Assembly (NCBI GenBank): GCA_022797375.1
Contig: JAAWKM010000004.1
Span: 1 to 52,479 of the forward strand
Direction of reading: 5' to 3'
DNA length: 52,479 nucleotides
Source: Lachnospiraceae bacterium
GTDB lineage: Bacteria; Bacillota; Clostridia; Lachnospirales; Lachnospiraceae
Position numbers and translations under genes: made by a program
Notes under the pieces: model-generated
The model's database searches: none
What the model was told of the DNA's origin: nothing
What the model saw: only the letters and a program-made list of their open reading frames with translations
Part shown: positions 1 to 7,343 of the stretch, one piece after another
How the letters are laid out: every line of letters begins with the position of its first letter
Position numbering within the stretch: position 1 is the first letter of the stretch

Positions 1-334
1 CTGCTATATACTGGATAATAGTATACTCCATCACACAGAAAAAAGCAAAATTTGCAATAAAATTTATTAATCATAAATTTTGACTGTGAATAGTAACCAT
101 TTTTTACATAAAATGGTTGATTATCTCAAAAAAGCCTTGATTTATGGGAATACAAGCAGGATTTCAAGCTGAATTTACTACCAATTTACTACTTTTGAGA
201 GAAAGAACCTTGATATGCACCTACCCCCTGCGAGTACAGAAAGCCCAAAGACCACAGCACAACAGCATTGAAAAAATAAATGAAAACTGAATACGACGCA
301 TCTTATTAATACAAAACAGCAATTTCAAAACTTC
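1..334. other. Intergenic stretch without a gene
   Basis: No open frame here has a convincing ribosome binding site or protein-like composition on either strand. The visible content is the right end of an interspersed repeat (80-97) and AT-rich spacer. It probably belongs to the same integrated element as the following genes. Confidence 0.5.
80..97 (+). repeat. Right terminus of an interspersed miniature element
   Basis: The 18 bases ttgactgtgaatagtaac recur exactly at 16168-16185, where they end a 165-bp inverted-repeat element; 14 of them recur at 33138-33151. Bases 1-79 show only weak similarity to the interior of that element, so this may be the right end of a diverged copy whose left end lies outside the window. 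Confidence 0.5.
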
Positions 335-381
335 ATAGATTCAAAAGGACACTTTCTTTAAGAATGTCCTTTTGAATCTAT
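335..381. terminator. 17-bp perfect hairpin upstream of the LytTR operon
   Basis: Arms atagattcaaaaggaca (335-351) and tgtccttttgaatctat (365-381) are exact reverse complements around a short loop. It probably ends transcription of a gene left of the window and insulates the operon that follows. Its core aaaaggacactttc is repeated in the hairpin at 4354-4389 that closes the module. Confidence 0.7.
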
Positions 382-416
382 ACGATGATATATTGTAAAT
401 GCAGCCCACAAAAAAA

Positions 417-445
417 TTCACACCCAAAATATCGTATTTGACACC
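417..445 (+). promoter_or_regulatory. LytTR-type tandem operator upstream of the regulator operon
   Basis: Direct repeats ttcacacc (417-424) and ttgacacc (438-445) start exactly 21 bp apart, the spacing expected for two 9-bp LytTR half sites with a 12-bp spacer. An almost identical pair lies at 2673-2701 before the downstream genes. A TATAAT (478-483) lies further on, but the distance from the operator differs from the second copy, so the -10 is uncertain. Inference: the response regulator controls its own operon. Confidence 0.65.
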
Positions 446-538
446 AATTTTGCAAATACGAAAAAGCAAAAAGCCGATATAATAATGATAAGGCTTTGCC
501 TACATATTCCCAAAAAACGAAAGGAAGTTGAAAAACTG

Positions 539-1258
539 ATGAAAATAGCGGTTTGTGATGACGATAAGGCAGCAAGAGAACATATCGTTTCACTGATAAA
601 AGAGCAGGCACAAGATGCAGAAATTAAGGTTTTTGCAACAGGAGAAGAAATGCTAAGGGCAGGTATAAGTTTTGACATTTCTTTTCTGGATGTGGAAATG
701 GATGTAGTATCGGGAATGGATGTTGCAGAACATATCCGGCAGATGGAACAAGAAAGCTCCAAAAGCATTATTATTTTTGTAACTGGTTATGAAAAATATA
801 TGAACAGTGCATTTGATGTGCTGGCTTTCCATTACCTGTTAAAACCAATTAATGAAGAAAAATTCCGAAAAGTTTTTAGTCGTGCGTTAAAGGAACTGCG
901 TACAAATGGAGAAAGAACAAAGCGGTATATATTGATAAGAAATTCGGGTGTGCAGCAGAAAGTTTATATAAAGGACATCTTCTACATTGAGAGTGCAAAT
1001 AAAAAAGTTATTATTCATACAAAGTCGGGTGTACTGGACAGTTATGGAAAGATGGACGAATTGGAGCAAATGACAGGCAGAAGTTTTTATCGGTGTCACA
1101 GGTGCTATCTTGTGAATATGGAAATGATTGTTTCTTATAATGCTGATACAATTAAAGTTGCAAATGGGGATAACTTGATACTTGCACAAAAGAAATATAA
1201 TGATTTTATCAAGCAATATATGAAATATGCAAAAGACGGAGGAATTGTCAATGTTTGA
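539..1258 (+). CDS. LytTR-family response regulator (AgrA/ComE-like)
   Basis: A 239-residue two-component response regulator. Residues 1-120 form a receiver domain with the acidic cluster Cys-Asp-Asp-Asp (6-9), the phospho-acceptor Asp51 in FLDVEM, and a conserved Lys in the LLKPI segment. Residues about 135-235 form a LytTR DNA-binding domain (YIESANKKVIIHTKSG, RCHRCYLVN). The frame is open from 485, but ATG 539 is preferred because it starts the canonical MKIAVCDDD and follows aaggaag at 521-527. It overlaps the kinase gene by 8 bases, implying translational coupling. It probably binds the paired direct repeats at 417-445 and 2673-2701. No AgrB/AgrD-like peptide genes are in the window, so its signal is unknown. 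Confidence 0.92.
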   Translation: MKIAVCDDDKAAREHIVSLIKEQAQDAEIKVFATGEEMLRAGISFDISFLDVEMDVVSGMDVAEHIRQMEQESSKSIIIFVTGYEKYMNSAFDVLAFHYLLKPINEEKFRKVFSRALKELRTNGERTKRYILIRNSGVQQKVYIKDIFYIESANKKVIIHTKSGVLDSYGKMDELEQMTGRSFYRCHRCYLVNMEMIVSYNADTIKVANGDNLILAQKKYNDFIKQYMKYAKDGGIVNV

Positions 1259-2672
1259 AGTGGGGCTATCCTTTTCCCTGCAACTTGTAAACAGTATAGC
1301 AAGTAGTATTTATGCACAAAAATTTTTCAGAGGAAAATACCAGAAAAAGATTGTTTTGTTTGTATGGGTGGGATTATATTTTATAATCCAAAATTTGATT
1401 TTGGAAAAATTGGATAGCACATACCCTGTTAGTTATTTTATAAAAGTGATTCTGGATATAATATTTATTTTGCTTTTGCAAACAATCCTGTATCATAAAA
1501 ACTTGTTAAAGCAAATTTTTGTAGCCGTTAGTTATGTGGCAGGAAAAGAAATTATTAAATATATCATTGTGGTCTTGAATTATGGTCAACATTGGATAAT
1601 TGGTAAATTTTCAGTAATTTTGCTGAAAAGGATAACAACTATGGAAGAAGTCGAAATGTGGAACTGCATTTTGAATATGACCCAAGGTCTTATCTATGTT
1701 TTATTATATGCGTTGTTGCTGATAGCATATTTCTCTATAATCAGCAGAAAATTCATCAAAAAAGACTATCAATTTCATATACATGAATATATCTTTTTGA
1801 TTCTCCCAAGTATTGCAACGTTAGGAATTTCTATTACTTTGAAGATATTGGTTTTTACTGTTGAAAACGGTATGACAATCATAATGTTTGACAAAATACC
1901 TGCAACCATGTTCTGGATACCGCTGATTTGCTTTTTGCTATTGGGTGTCAATATATCTGCAATCATACTCTTTCAAAAACTGGTGCAGTTAGGTGAAGAA
2001 AAACAGAAACGTGCTATATTAGAAAATCAAATGATGCAAATGCAAAGAGAAATTAAGGAAATTCAAGATATATATGCAGATATGAGAGGTCTTAGGCATG
2101 ATATGAAAAATCATTTAGAGAGTATAGCCGCAGTTATCAGAAAAATATCAGATGCGGAAAAAGAAGAACTTGGAGAATATCTTAAAAAAATGGAAACTAC
2201 AGTCAACAGATTGGATTTTGTATATAAAACAGGGAATCCAATTACAGACGTTATTATACATCAAAAAAAGTTTGAAGCAGAAAAGAAAAATATATCTTTT
2301 GAAGCAGATTTTATTTATCCCGATAAGCGACAGATAGATGTTTATGATATTGGCATTGTGCTGAATAATGCACTGGAAAATGCAGTTGAAGCCAGCAGCA
2401 AATTAGAAGGTGAAAAAAGCATTTTTTTACGCTCATACATGAAGGGAAATCTGTTTTTTATTGAAGTGGAAAATGATTTTTCGGGTGAGATTATATTTGA
2501 TGGTAAAACGAACCTGCCAGTTACCAGTAAAGAAGATGCTCATCTGCATGGGATAGGTATGGGAAATATACAAAAGTGCGCCCAAAAATATATGGGGGAT
2601 ATAGATATAACAATCCATGATATGGGCAGCAGAAAGAAATTTATTCTTACTGTTATGATGTATGAAAAGTAG
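1251..2672 (+). CDS. Membrane sensor kinase, AgrC-like GHKL type (HPK10)
   Basis: 473 residues, partner of the preceding regulator. The first 245 residues hold about six hydrophobic membrane segments. A short coiled coil follows, then the H-box GLRHDMKNH with His283, the N-box NNALENAVEAS (372 on) and the G-box HGIGMGN (433-439) of a GHKL ATPase. This layout is that of peptide-sensing AgrC/ComD kinases, although other members of the class sense envelope stress. The ATG at 1251 is chosen over the upstream frame start because GGAGG lies at 1238-1242, 8 bases before it. The stop is directly followed by the second operator pair at 2673. Confidence 0.9.
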   Translation: MFEVGLSFSLQLVNSIASSIYAQKFFRGKYQKKIVLFVWVGLYFIIQNLILEKLDSTYPVSYFIKVILDIIFILLLQTILYHKNLLKQIFVAVSYVAGKEIIKYIIVVLNYGQHWIIGKFSVILLKRITTMEEVEMWNCILNMTQGLIYVLLYALLLIAYFSIISRKFIKKDYQFHIHEYIFLILPSIATLGISITLKILVFTVENGMTIIMFDKIPATMFWIPLICFLLLGVNISAIILFQKLVQLGEEKQKRAILENQMMQMQREIKEIQDIYADMRGLRHDMKNHLESIAAVIRKISDAEKEELGEYLKKMETTVNRLDFVYKTGNPITDVIIHQKKFEAEKKNISFEADFIYPDKRQIDVYDIGIVLNNALENAVEASSKLEGEKSIFLRSYMKGNLFFIEVENDFSGEIIFDGKTNLPVTSKEDAHLHGIGMGNIQKCAQKYMGDIDITIHDMGSRKKFILTVMMYEK

Positions 2673-2715
2673 TTCACACCCTAAATTCCGTAGTTCACGC
2701 CATGTTTATGATAAT
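2673..2715 (+). promoter_or_regulatory. Second LytTR-type operator and promoter for the downstream pair
   Basis: Direct repeats ttcacacc (2673-2680) and ttcacgcc (2694-2701) are again 21 bp apart, and the bases between them resemble those at 425-437. A -10 like sequence gataat (2710-2715) starts 9 bases after the second half site, and no good -35 is present at the normal distance, as is usual for activator-dependent LytTR promoters. Predicts regulator-dependent transcription of 2805-4314. Confidence 0.65.
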
Positions 2716-2804
2716 CATAACCTAAAAATCCGATAAGTAAAATAGAAAACATTCATTTATCTAAGGACAAAAACAATATTCATCAAATTTAAGGAGGATA
2801 AATT

Positions 2805-3437
2805 ATGGCGATAACAGGAATTGGAAATAATTACAGTAATATGTACGATAGCACATATGCTTCGCAGAGAAATGAGGCTGTGAGAAAAGCAGAAACGAAG
2901 GAAACATCATCTGCGCAAGCAGAGAATACAAAGCAAACCAAGGCGGACACTGTATCAGACTATTATTCTTATTTGCAGAAAAATTATGACTGTGTAAAAA
3001 ATGGCAGTGTAGCAATCTCTGGCGCATATTTAAAGGAGTGCGCTAAAAATCCGCAAAAGGCAAAAGAACTGGAAGAAAATCTGTCTTACTTCAAGGAGGG
3101 ATATGAAAACGGTCTTAAAAGCGCACAAGCCAACGCAAGAGCCATTGGAGCAAAATTAGTAAACTATTCAGAGAGTTGGAGCATAGACAGCACAGGAAAC
3201 ATAACAATAATGGCATCTGCAACAGTAACTTCCGATACTGGCACAAAAGGGTGGAAAGAGCTGGCAGAAGAACGTGAAGAAAAATTAAAGGAGAAAAAAG
3301 AACAGGAACGCATTGAGGAAAAGAAAAAGGAGCAGAAAAAACAGGAAGATGAGCGTTTGGAAAAATTGCAGATTTCAGATCAGTCAATATCTGTCGTTAC
3401 AGATGCTTATCACAAGCCAATTGATATCAAGGCGTAA
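2805..3437 (+). CDS. Hypothetical protein, DUF6033-like
   Basis: A 210-residue protein of unknown function. It has no signal peptide or membrane segment. The first 50 residues are polar, Gly/Ser/Asn-rich and begin MAITGIGNNYSNMY. The middle (about 50-150) has a conserved-looking DYYSYLQKNY...VAISGAYLKECAKNP block. Residues 150-190 are a highly charged Glu/Lys helix, probably a coiled coil. The block resembles DUF6033-type proteins of gut Clostridia from memory; this is unverified. It has an AAGGAGG site before ATG 2805, is followed 22 bases later by the next gene, and sits behind the LytTR-type operator at 2673-2701, so it is a likely target of the two-component system. Confidence 0.7.
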   Translation: MAITGIGNNYSNMYDSTYASQRNEAVRKAETKETSSAQAENTKQTKADTVSDYYSYLQKNYDCVKNGSVAISGAYLKECAKNPQKAKELEENLSYFKEGYENGLKSAQANARAIGAKLVNYSESWSIDSTGNITIMASATVTSDTGTKGWKELAEEREEKLKEKKEQERIEEKKKEQKKQEDERLEKLQISDQSISVVTDAYHKPIDIKA

Positions 3438-3459
3438 GTAAAAGAAAGGAAAGAAAGTA

Positions 3460-4314
3460 ATGGATATAAATAATCTGCATAGAATCCCATCATATTCATA
3501 TCGGATAGATTCTGACAAGGCAAAACAGCTTTTTCAACAGACGGATAAAAATAGCACAGTAAATCAACAGCATGGTGACAGCATGGATATCTCAGAAGAG
3601 GGGCGTAATGCCCTAAAGGAAAAGTTGTTTACAATGAACAGATTAGGACATATAGGAGATATAGAAAAATTATCGCCTATGATTTCTGGTAACAATGGAA
3701 TTATGAATGATTTTGAAAAGGTTCTGTCAGAGTTGGATAACGGTTCAGTTTCTAATGATTTAGTTACAAAGGATTATTCACAAGTGAGTGTGAATGTGCT
3801 AAAAGCGAGGTTTGAAAAAGAGGAAGGAACGAGGACAGACACGTTCAACGGTTATGTAAATAAGATGGCTTCTGCCTATCATTTATTGAAAGACCGCATT
3901 GAGGAAAAGTATGCTGAACCCGACAGACAAAAGGAATATTATGTTGCGGCAGACGGAAAGTTGCAGGAAATGACAAAGGAAAAAGAACTGGAAATGTTGA
4001 ATAATGCTTATGAAACGCATAGCCGGTTCATGGCAACATCTACACAGATTTGGAATGAACTGCAAGATTTTAAAGTGCAGATATCATCTCACTCCAGTAA
4101 TGTAAAAACAGAAACCGAAACAGCGAAAAATTCAGTTACAGGCATAAAAGAACATGCCTACAATGCGTTTATGTCTGCAATCAGCGAAGATAATAGTAAA
4201 TTGTTAAGCCAGAAAACAGGTAGTTTAAATCATGTTCAATTAAATTTGGGTATATCATCTTCTGAAAGAGTTATACTTAATGGCATTTGGGACTATTATG
4301 CAAATATGAAATAA
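3460..4314 (+). CDS. Hypothetical protein linked to the LytTR system
   Basis: 284 residues, not recognised as a named family. It has no signal peptide and no membrane span. An N-terminal Ser/Gln-rich stretch is followed by DSMDISEEGRNALKEKL, a short motif resembling one seen near the start of several flagellum-associated proteins (FlgM- and FliK-like); that is only a motif resemblance. The rest is predicted to be mainly helical, with several heptad-like stretches. It shares an operon with 2805-3437, with an AAAGAAAG-type ribosome site, and is closed by the hairpin at 4354-4389. Inference: both are output proteins of the LytTR circuit, possibly exported by a Sec-independent route. Confidence 0.7.
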   Translation: MDINNLHRIPSYSYRIDSDKAKQLFQQTDKNSTVNQQHGDSMDISEEGRNALKEKLFTMNRLGHIGDIEKLSPMISGNNGIMNDFEKVLSELDNGSVSNDLVTKDYSQVSVNVLKARFEKEEGTRTDTFNGYVNKMASAYHLLKDRIEEKYAEPDRQKEYYVAADGKLQEMTKEKELEMLNNAYETHSRFMATSTQIWNELQDFKVQISSHSSNVKTETETAKNSVTGIKEHAYNAFMSAISEDNSKLLSQKTGSLNHVQLNLGISSSERVILNGIWDYYANMK

Positions 4315-4353
4315 TAAAAATTCTATTCCAAGTATACAAAGACACTTATAGAA

Positions 4354-4389
4354 CAAAAGGACACTTTCTTCTTTGAAAGTGTCCTTTTG
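4354..4389 (+). terminator. Rho-independent terminator closing the LytTR module
   Basis: Perfect 15-bp stem (4354-4368 with 4375-4389) and a 6-base loop. The stem core caaaaggacactttc matches the hairpin at 335-381, so the module is bracketed by two sister hairpins. Confidence 0.8.
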
Positions 4390-4584
4390 ACAACTACACG
4401 AACTCAATTTTTTATGTCGAATGTAAGCTAATTTACTTTATATATATCTGCAATACTACGCAAGCAGGAATAGGATGAAAATTGAAGAAAAAAGAACAAA
4501 TAAAGCAGCAAATCTTTTTTTAGACTTACTGCCTGTATGTGTCATTGTAATGTGCGACAGCTATTGAGTTTTTTGTTCTTGCAG

Positions 4585-4752
4585 TTATTGCTCTTTTTTT
4601 ATGACAATTTTATCTGGCTGACAGTCAACGGTTATTTTATCGCCGATAGAAAAGCCCAGTGCTTCCAGCCACTTTCCTTGCAGAATAATCTGTGAAACGT
4701 AAGAGTAGTCTTTTCCACTCCCTGCATATACAGTCAGCTTTCTTTTGCTCAT
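4585..4752 (-). CDS. SymE-like small protein (AbrB-fold toxin family)
   Basis: 55 residues, MSKRKLTVYAGSG...QIILQGKWLEALGF...GDKITVDC...KIVIKKEQ. The pattern 'L-x-G-x-W-L-x-x-x-G-F-x-x-G' followed by short beta strands is that of SymE-family proteins, whose E. coli founder is an SOS-induced, antisense-controlled toxin that affects RNA. A TGA lies directly before the ATG, so 4752 is the only start. There is no obvious ribosome site. The start is 6 bases from that of the divergent XRE gene, so each 5' region is antisense to the other. Whether it is toxic cannot be read from sequence. Confidence 0.7.
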   Translation of the reverse strand: MSKRKLTVYAGSGKDYSYVSQIILQGKWLEALGFSIGDKITVDCQPDKIVIKKEQ

Positions 4753-4758
4753 TCATTT

Positions 4759-4986
4759 ATGCAATGGTTTGTACAAGATGTAAATATAGGCAAAAACTTA
4801 CAGAGCCTGCGTGAACAGCATGGATATTCGCAATACCGATTAGTAATTAAATTACACCTTATGGGCAGCAATATGTCACGCAGCACTTATTCCAAAATCG
4901 AAACAGGTACATGGAATATACGGATTAGTGACTTCCTCGCCTTAAAACAAATTTACGGTGTAGATTTTTCAGAATTTTTTGTTTGA
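4759..4986 (+). CDS. Small XRE-family helix-turn-helix regulator
   Basis: 75 residues, consisting almost only of a Cro/CI-type HTH: IGKNLQSLREQHGYSQYRLV... with the recognition-helix region MSRSTYSKIETGTW and the closing IRISDFLALKQIYGVDFSEFF. It is divergent from the SymE-like gene, with a 6-base gap between the start codons, and probably regulates that pair. No clear Shine-Dalgarno precedes the ATG; the message may be leaderless or start further upstream. A hairpin terminator follows at 5017-5050. Pairs of this kind are common cargo in Lachnospiraceae mobile elements. Confidence 0.8.
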   Translation: MQWFVQDVNIGKNLQSLREQHGYSQYRLVIKLHLMGSNMSRSTYSKIETGTWNIRISDFLALKQIYGVDFSEFFV

Positions 4987-5016
4987 TTGTTGCCGGAAAC
5001 AAAGGAAAAATAAAGG

Positions 5017-5050
5017 GCAAGTAAAGCGTTTTATCCGCTTACTTGCCTTT
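5017..5050 (+). terminator. Terminator after the XRE gene
   Basis: The left arm gcaagtaaagcg pairs with cgcttacttgc (one bulged A) and is followed by a T-rich run. It lies 30 bases downstream of the XRE stop codon. Confidence 0.7.
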
Positions 5051-5128
5051 TTGCATGAAACAGCAGTCCACCAGTTGGAAACAGACATATCATAAATACA
5101 ATATAAAACACTTTTGGTTGGGTATCTG

Positions 5129-5344
5129 TTACGAATGTCCTATGGTATCCAACAGTTTAGGGACTAAAGAGGTTATTTCTTTAAGTTTTTCTTTGTTACA
5201 ATCAGAAAATTGTGACACTGTGGAAATTTCATAGGACTGCCATATTAAGGATGATTTTTTTTGCGATAAAACCTCAAATAAATATTTATCTTCCCAGTCC
5301 TCAAACACAATTCCGTTTTTCTTTAGCATATAGTATGTTTTCAT
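5129..5344 (-). CDS. Small hypothetical protein
   Basis: 71 residues from ATG 5344 (a TTG at 5350 in frame is possible). It begins MKTYYMLKKNGIVFEDWEDKY. Not recognised. It has mixed charged and hydrophobic composition and no signal peptide. No strong ribosome site is visible, so it could be a remnant of a longer gene. It lies in the accessory region between two other small genes. Confidence 0.4.
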   Translation of the reverse strand: MKTYYMLKKNGIVFEDWEDKYLFEVLSQKKSSLIWQSYEISTVSQFSDCNKEKLKEITSLVPKLLDTIGHS

Positions 5345-5461
5345 AGTCAATTTAAAATCGCATTTACATATGATGTATAAATCATTACCACACTGAATGG
5401 GTAAAACTGTGCAGAGAGTTTAAAAAGGAATACGATACCATTTTTCTTTTTACAAATAAAG

Positions 5462-5493
5462 AGAGAACTGGCGTATTTTTTAGCCAGTCCTCT
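5462..5493 (-). terminator. Hairpin downstream of the DUF6061-like gene
   Basis: Arms agagaactggc (5462-5472) and gccagtcctct (5483-5493), 10 of 11 bases paired, loop T-rich. It lies 20 bases past the stop of the minus-strand gene at 5512-5751. Confidence 0.55.
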
Positions 5494-5511
5494 ATAATAA
5501 AGAAAAATATT

Positions 5512-5751
5512 TTACCACACGTCTAATGAATCTTCTGCATCAATCCACATCTGCATATTTCCCTCAAGATAAAGCCTTGCATATTCAAGTGGTTCATCTA
5601 TTGCTAAGGCATTCAAGGCACATTCGGAGCATGGAGTGGTTTTCAATCCTTCTTCCGCTTTTCCACAGTCTATTCTTAACATATATCCATTAAAAGTAGT
5701 TACGTCAATACAGTTATGGTGTATATTATATTCTGCATAAATAAATCTCAT
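5512..5751 (-). CDS. DUF6061-like small protein
   Basis: 79 residues, function unknown. It begins MRFIYAEYNIHHNCIDVTT and ends with a segment that includes LEYARLYLEG. Both fit the short DUF6061-type proteins that accompany mobile elements in Lachnospiraceae (recognised from memory). There is no signal peptide. Two Cys (PCSEC) and several acidic residues are notable. A good ribosome site AAGGATGG precedes ATG 5751. It is a single gene with its own hairpin at 5462-5493. Confidence 0.65.
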   Translation of the reverse strand: MRFIYAEYNIHHNCIDVTTFNGYMLRIDCGKAEEGLKTTPCSECALNALAIDEPLEYARLYLEGNMQMWIDAEDSLDVW

Positions 5752-6107
5752 ATCTTATCCATCCTTTCTTTTTGTTTTGGAGTCTTTGGAGAAATTTAAG
5801 AAAGCATTTCAATCAGTTCTTCCTGTCCTGTTCATTTCATGTTATAATTTGTTACAGGTTTTTCTTTCCCTTGTTTTTGCCTTTATGAGAGTCCGTAACA
5901 TGAGGGAAAAGGATATAACACAAGGGAAAGTCTAAGGGCAAACTCACTTGCTATAAATTTAGTGTTTTCAAGGGGTTGCGTACTTTTTGAAGATAAGATA
6001 TAACAGTTAATAAATGCTATAAAAAGTGTCTTATCAGAATTTCAGTTTGTTGGGATGAAATTTTATATATGCTATCTATATAGCATTAGTTGGTTTGATA
6101 TATACCT
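5752..6107. other. Gene-free interval with two small hairpins
   Basis: No convincing gene. It contains the upstream region of the DUF6061-like gene and, at its right end, two perfect small inverted repeats: atgctat/atagcat (6069-6086) and tatacctt/aaggtata (6101-6117). The second overlaps the last codons of the LysR gene and may serve as its termination signal on the minus strand. Confidence 0.4.
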
Positions 6108-7013
6108 TCAAGGTATAGAAACACAAATATTTGGCATTTCTTTCAATTTCTCAATGAATTTCTCACATGCTTTTGAAAAAACCTGATATTTTTTCCAGAC
6201 AATGCTCATGCTGTCTTCTCTTTTTGGTGACAGAGGACGGAAACAGAGTCTGCTGTTACCAGATGTGTTAATGATTTTATCAAAACCGATGGCATAACCT
6301 AACCCTTCTTCCACCATAAGTGATGCATTAAAGAGAAGATTGTATGTCGCAACAATTTCCAGTTCTGGCAGTTCACGCTGTATCCATTCTGTTAATTCTT
6401 TATTGCCGTCCTCCTGCTGGGATATAATTAATGGTTTATCCCACAAATCTTCTGGTGTAATGAAGGCTTTTGCAGCAAGAGGAGAGTCCTGCCTCATTAG
6501 CACACCCCAGATGTCTTTATAGGGAATTTTAATTGAATTATATTTTGTCTTGTCTACAGAACCAAATATAATTCCGAAATCAATGAGTCCTTTTTCTAAT
6601 TGCTCTAATACAAAATTTGCGTTTCCACTTGCGATATGGTAATGGATGCCGGGATATGTTCCGTATAGGCTCCTGGCAGTTCTGGCAATCAGGCGGACAG
6701 CATCGGTCTCTCCTGTTCCAATATAAACATCTCCAACTATGACCTGGTCAGAGAGGGTGATTTCTTTCTCTGTTTTTTGTACCAGATTCAAAATTTCTTC
6801 TGCCCTTTTCCGTAAAATCATTCCTTCTTCTGTGAGAGTGATTTTTCTTGAGCCTTTTGTTCCCCTGATTAAAAGCTGTTTTCCTAATTCTTCTTCCATT
6901 CCTTTAATCTGCGTAGAAAGAGCTGGCTGTGAGAGATGCAATGATTCTGCTGCCCGGACAATGCTTTGTTCCCTTGCTATGGCAAGGAAATATTGAAGTA
7001 CACGCAATTCCAT
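6108..7013 (-). CDS. LysR-family transcriptional regulator
   Basis: 301 residues, the normal LysR length. Residues 1-60 are the winged HTH (MELRVLQYFLAIAREQSIVRAAESLHLSQPALS split over the first two helices). Residues about 90-295 are the periplasmic-binding-protein-like effector domain. The effector is unknown. It is transcribed away from the secreted cyclophilin-like gene at 7344; LysR regulators next to cyclophilin-like and flavodoxin genes are common in these bacteria, so that gene is its likely target. A purine-rich ribosome site (GGGGGA) precedes ATG 7013, and a promoter with an internal palindrome lies at 7051-7079. Confidence 0.93.
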   Translation of the reverse strand: MELRVLQYFLAIAREQSIVRAAESLHLSQPALSTQIKGMEEELGKQLLIRGTKGSRKITLTEEGMILRKRAEEILNLVQKTEKEITLSDQVIVGDVYIGTGETDAVRLIARTARSLYGTYPGIHYHIASGNANFVLEQLEKGLIDFGIIFGSVDKTKYNSIKIPYKDIWGVLMRQDSPLAAKAFITPEDLWDKPLIISQQEDGNKELTEWIQRELPELEIVATYNLLFNASLMVEEGLGYAIGFDKIINTSGNSRLCFRPLSPKREDSMSIVWKKYQVFSKACEKFIEKLKEMPNICVSIP

Positions 7014-7050
7014 ATGTTATATTTCCCCCTTTTCCATGGTTTGTCTTATC

Positions 7051-7079
7051 AGTATAACATGACTATGCATAGGTTTCAA
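7051..7079 (-). promoter_or_regulatory. Sigma-A type promoter of the LysR gene with internal palindrome
   Basis: Reading the minus strand: TTGAAA (7079-7074), a 17-base spacer, TATACT (7056-7051). The spacer contains the perfect palindrome ctatgcatag (7063-7072), a plausible LysR operator for autoregulation and for control of the divergent gene. Confidence 0.65.
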
Positions 7080-7343
7080 TTATGCAAGTGAATAAAATAT
7101 AAATATTTGTTATTAAGTCATTTAAATGTTATATTTAGATTATAACAAATATATTTTGAGTAGTTATCAAAACAGTATGAAAATGCCAGGTAATGGCTGT
7201 TTTAAGGAAAGGATGGCGGATAATGGATGTTGGCACAGACAATAGACAGATTCCAGACAGGGAATAAGGCAGGAGTGGCTGGCATCCGGGATTAGCATGG
7301 GAAAGTGTGGCAGTTATCAGTTAAAGAGATTGGAGTGATTAGA

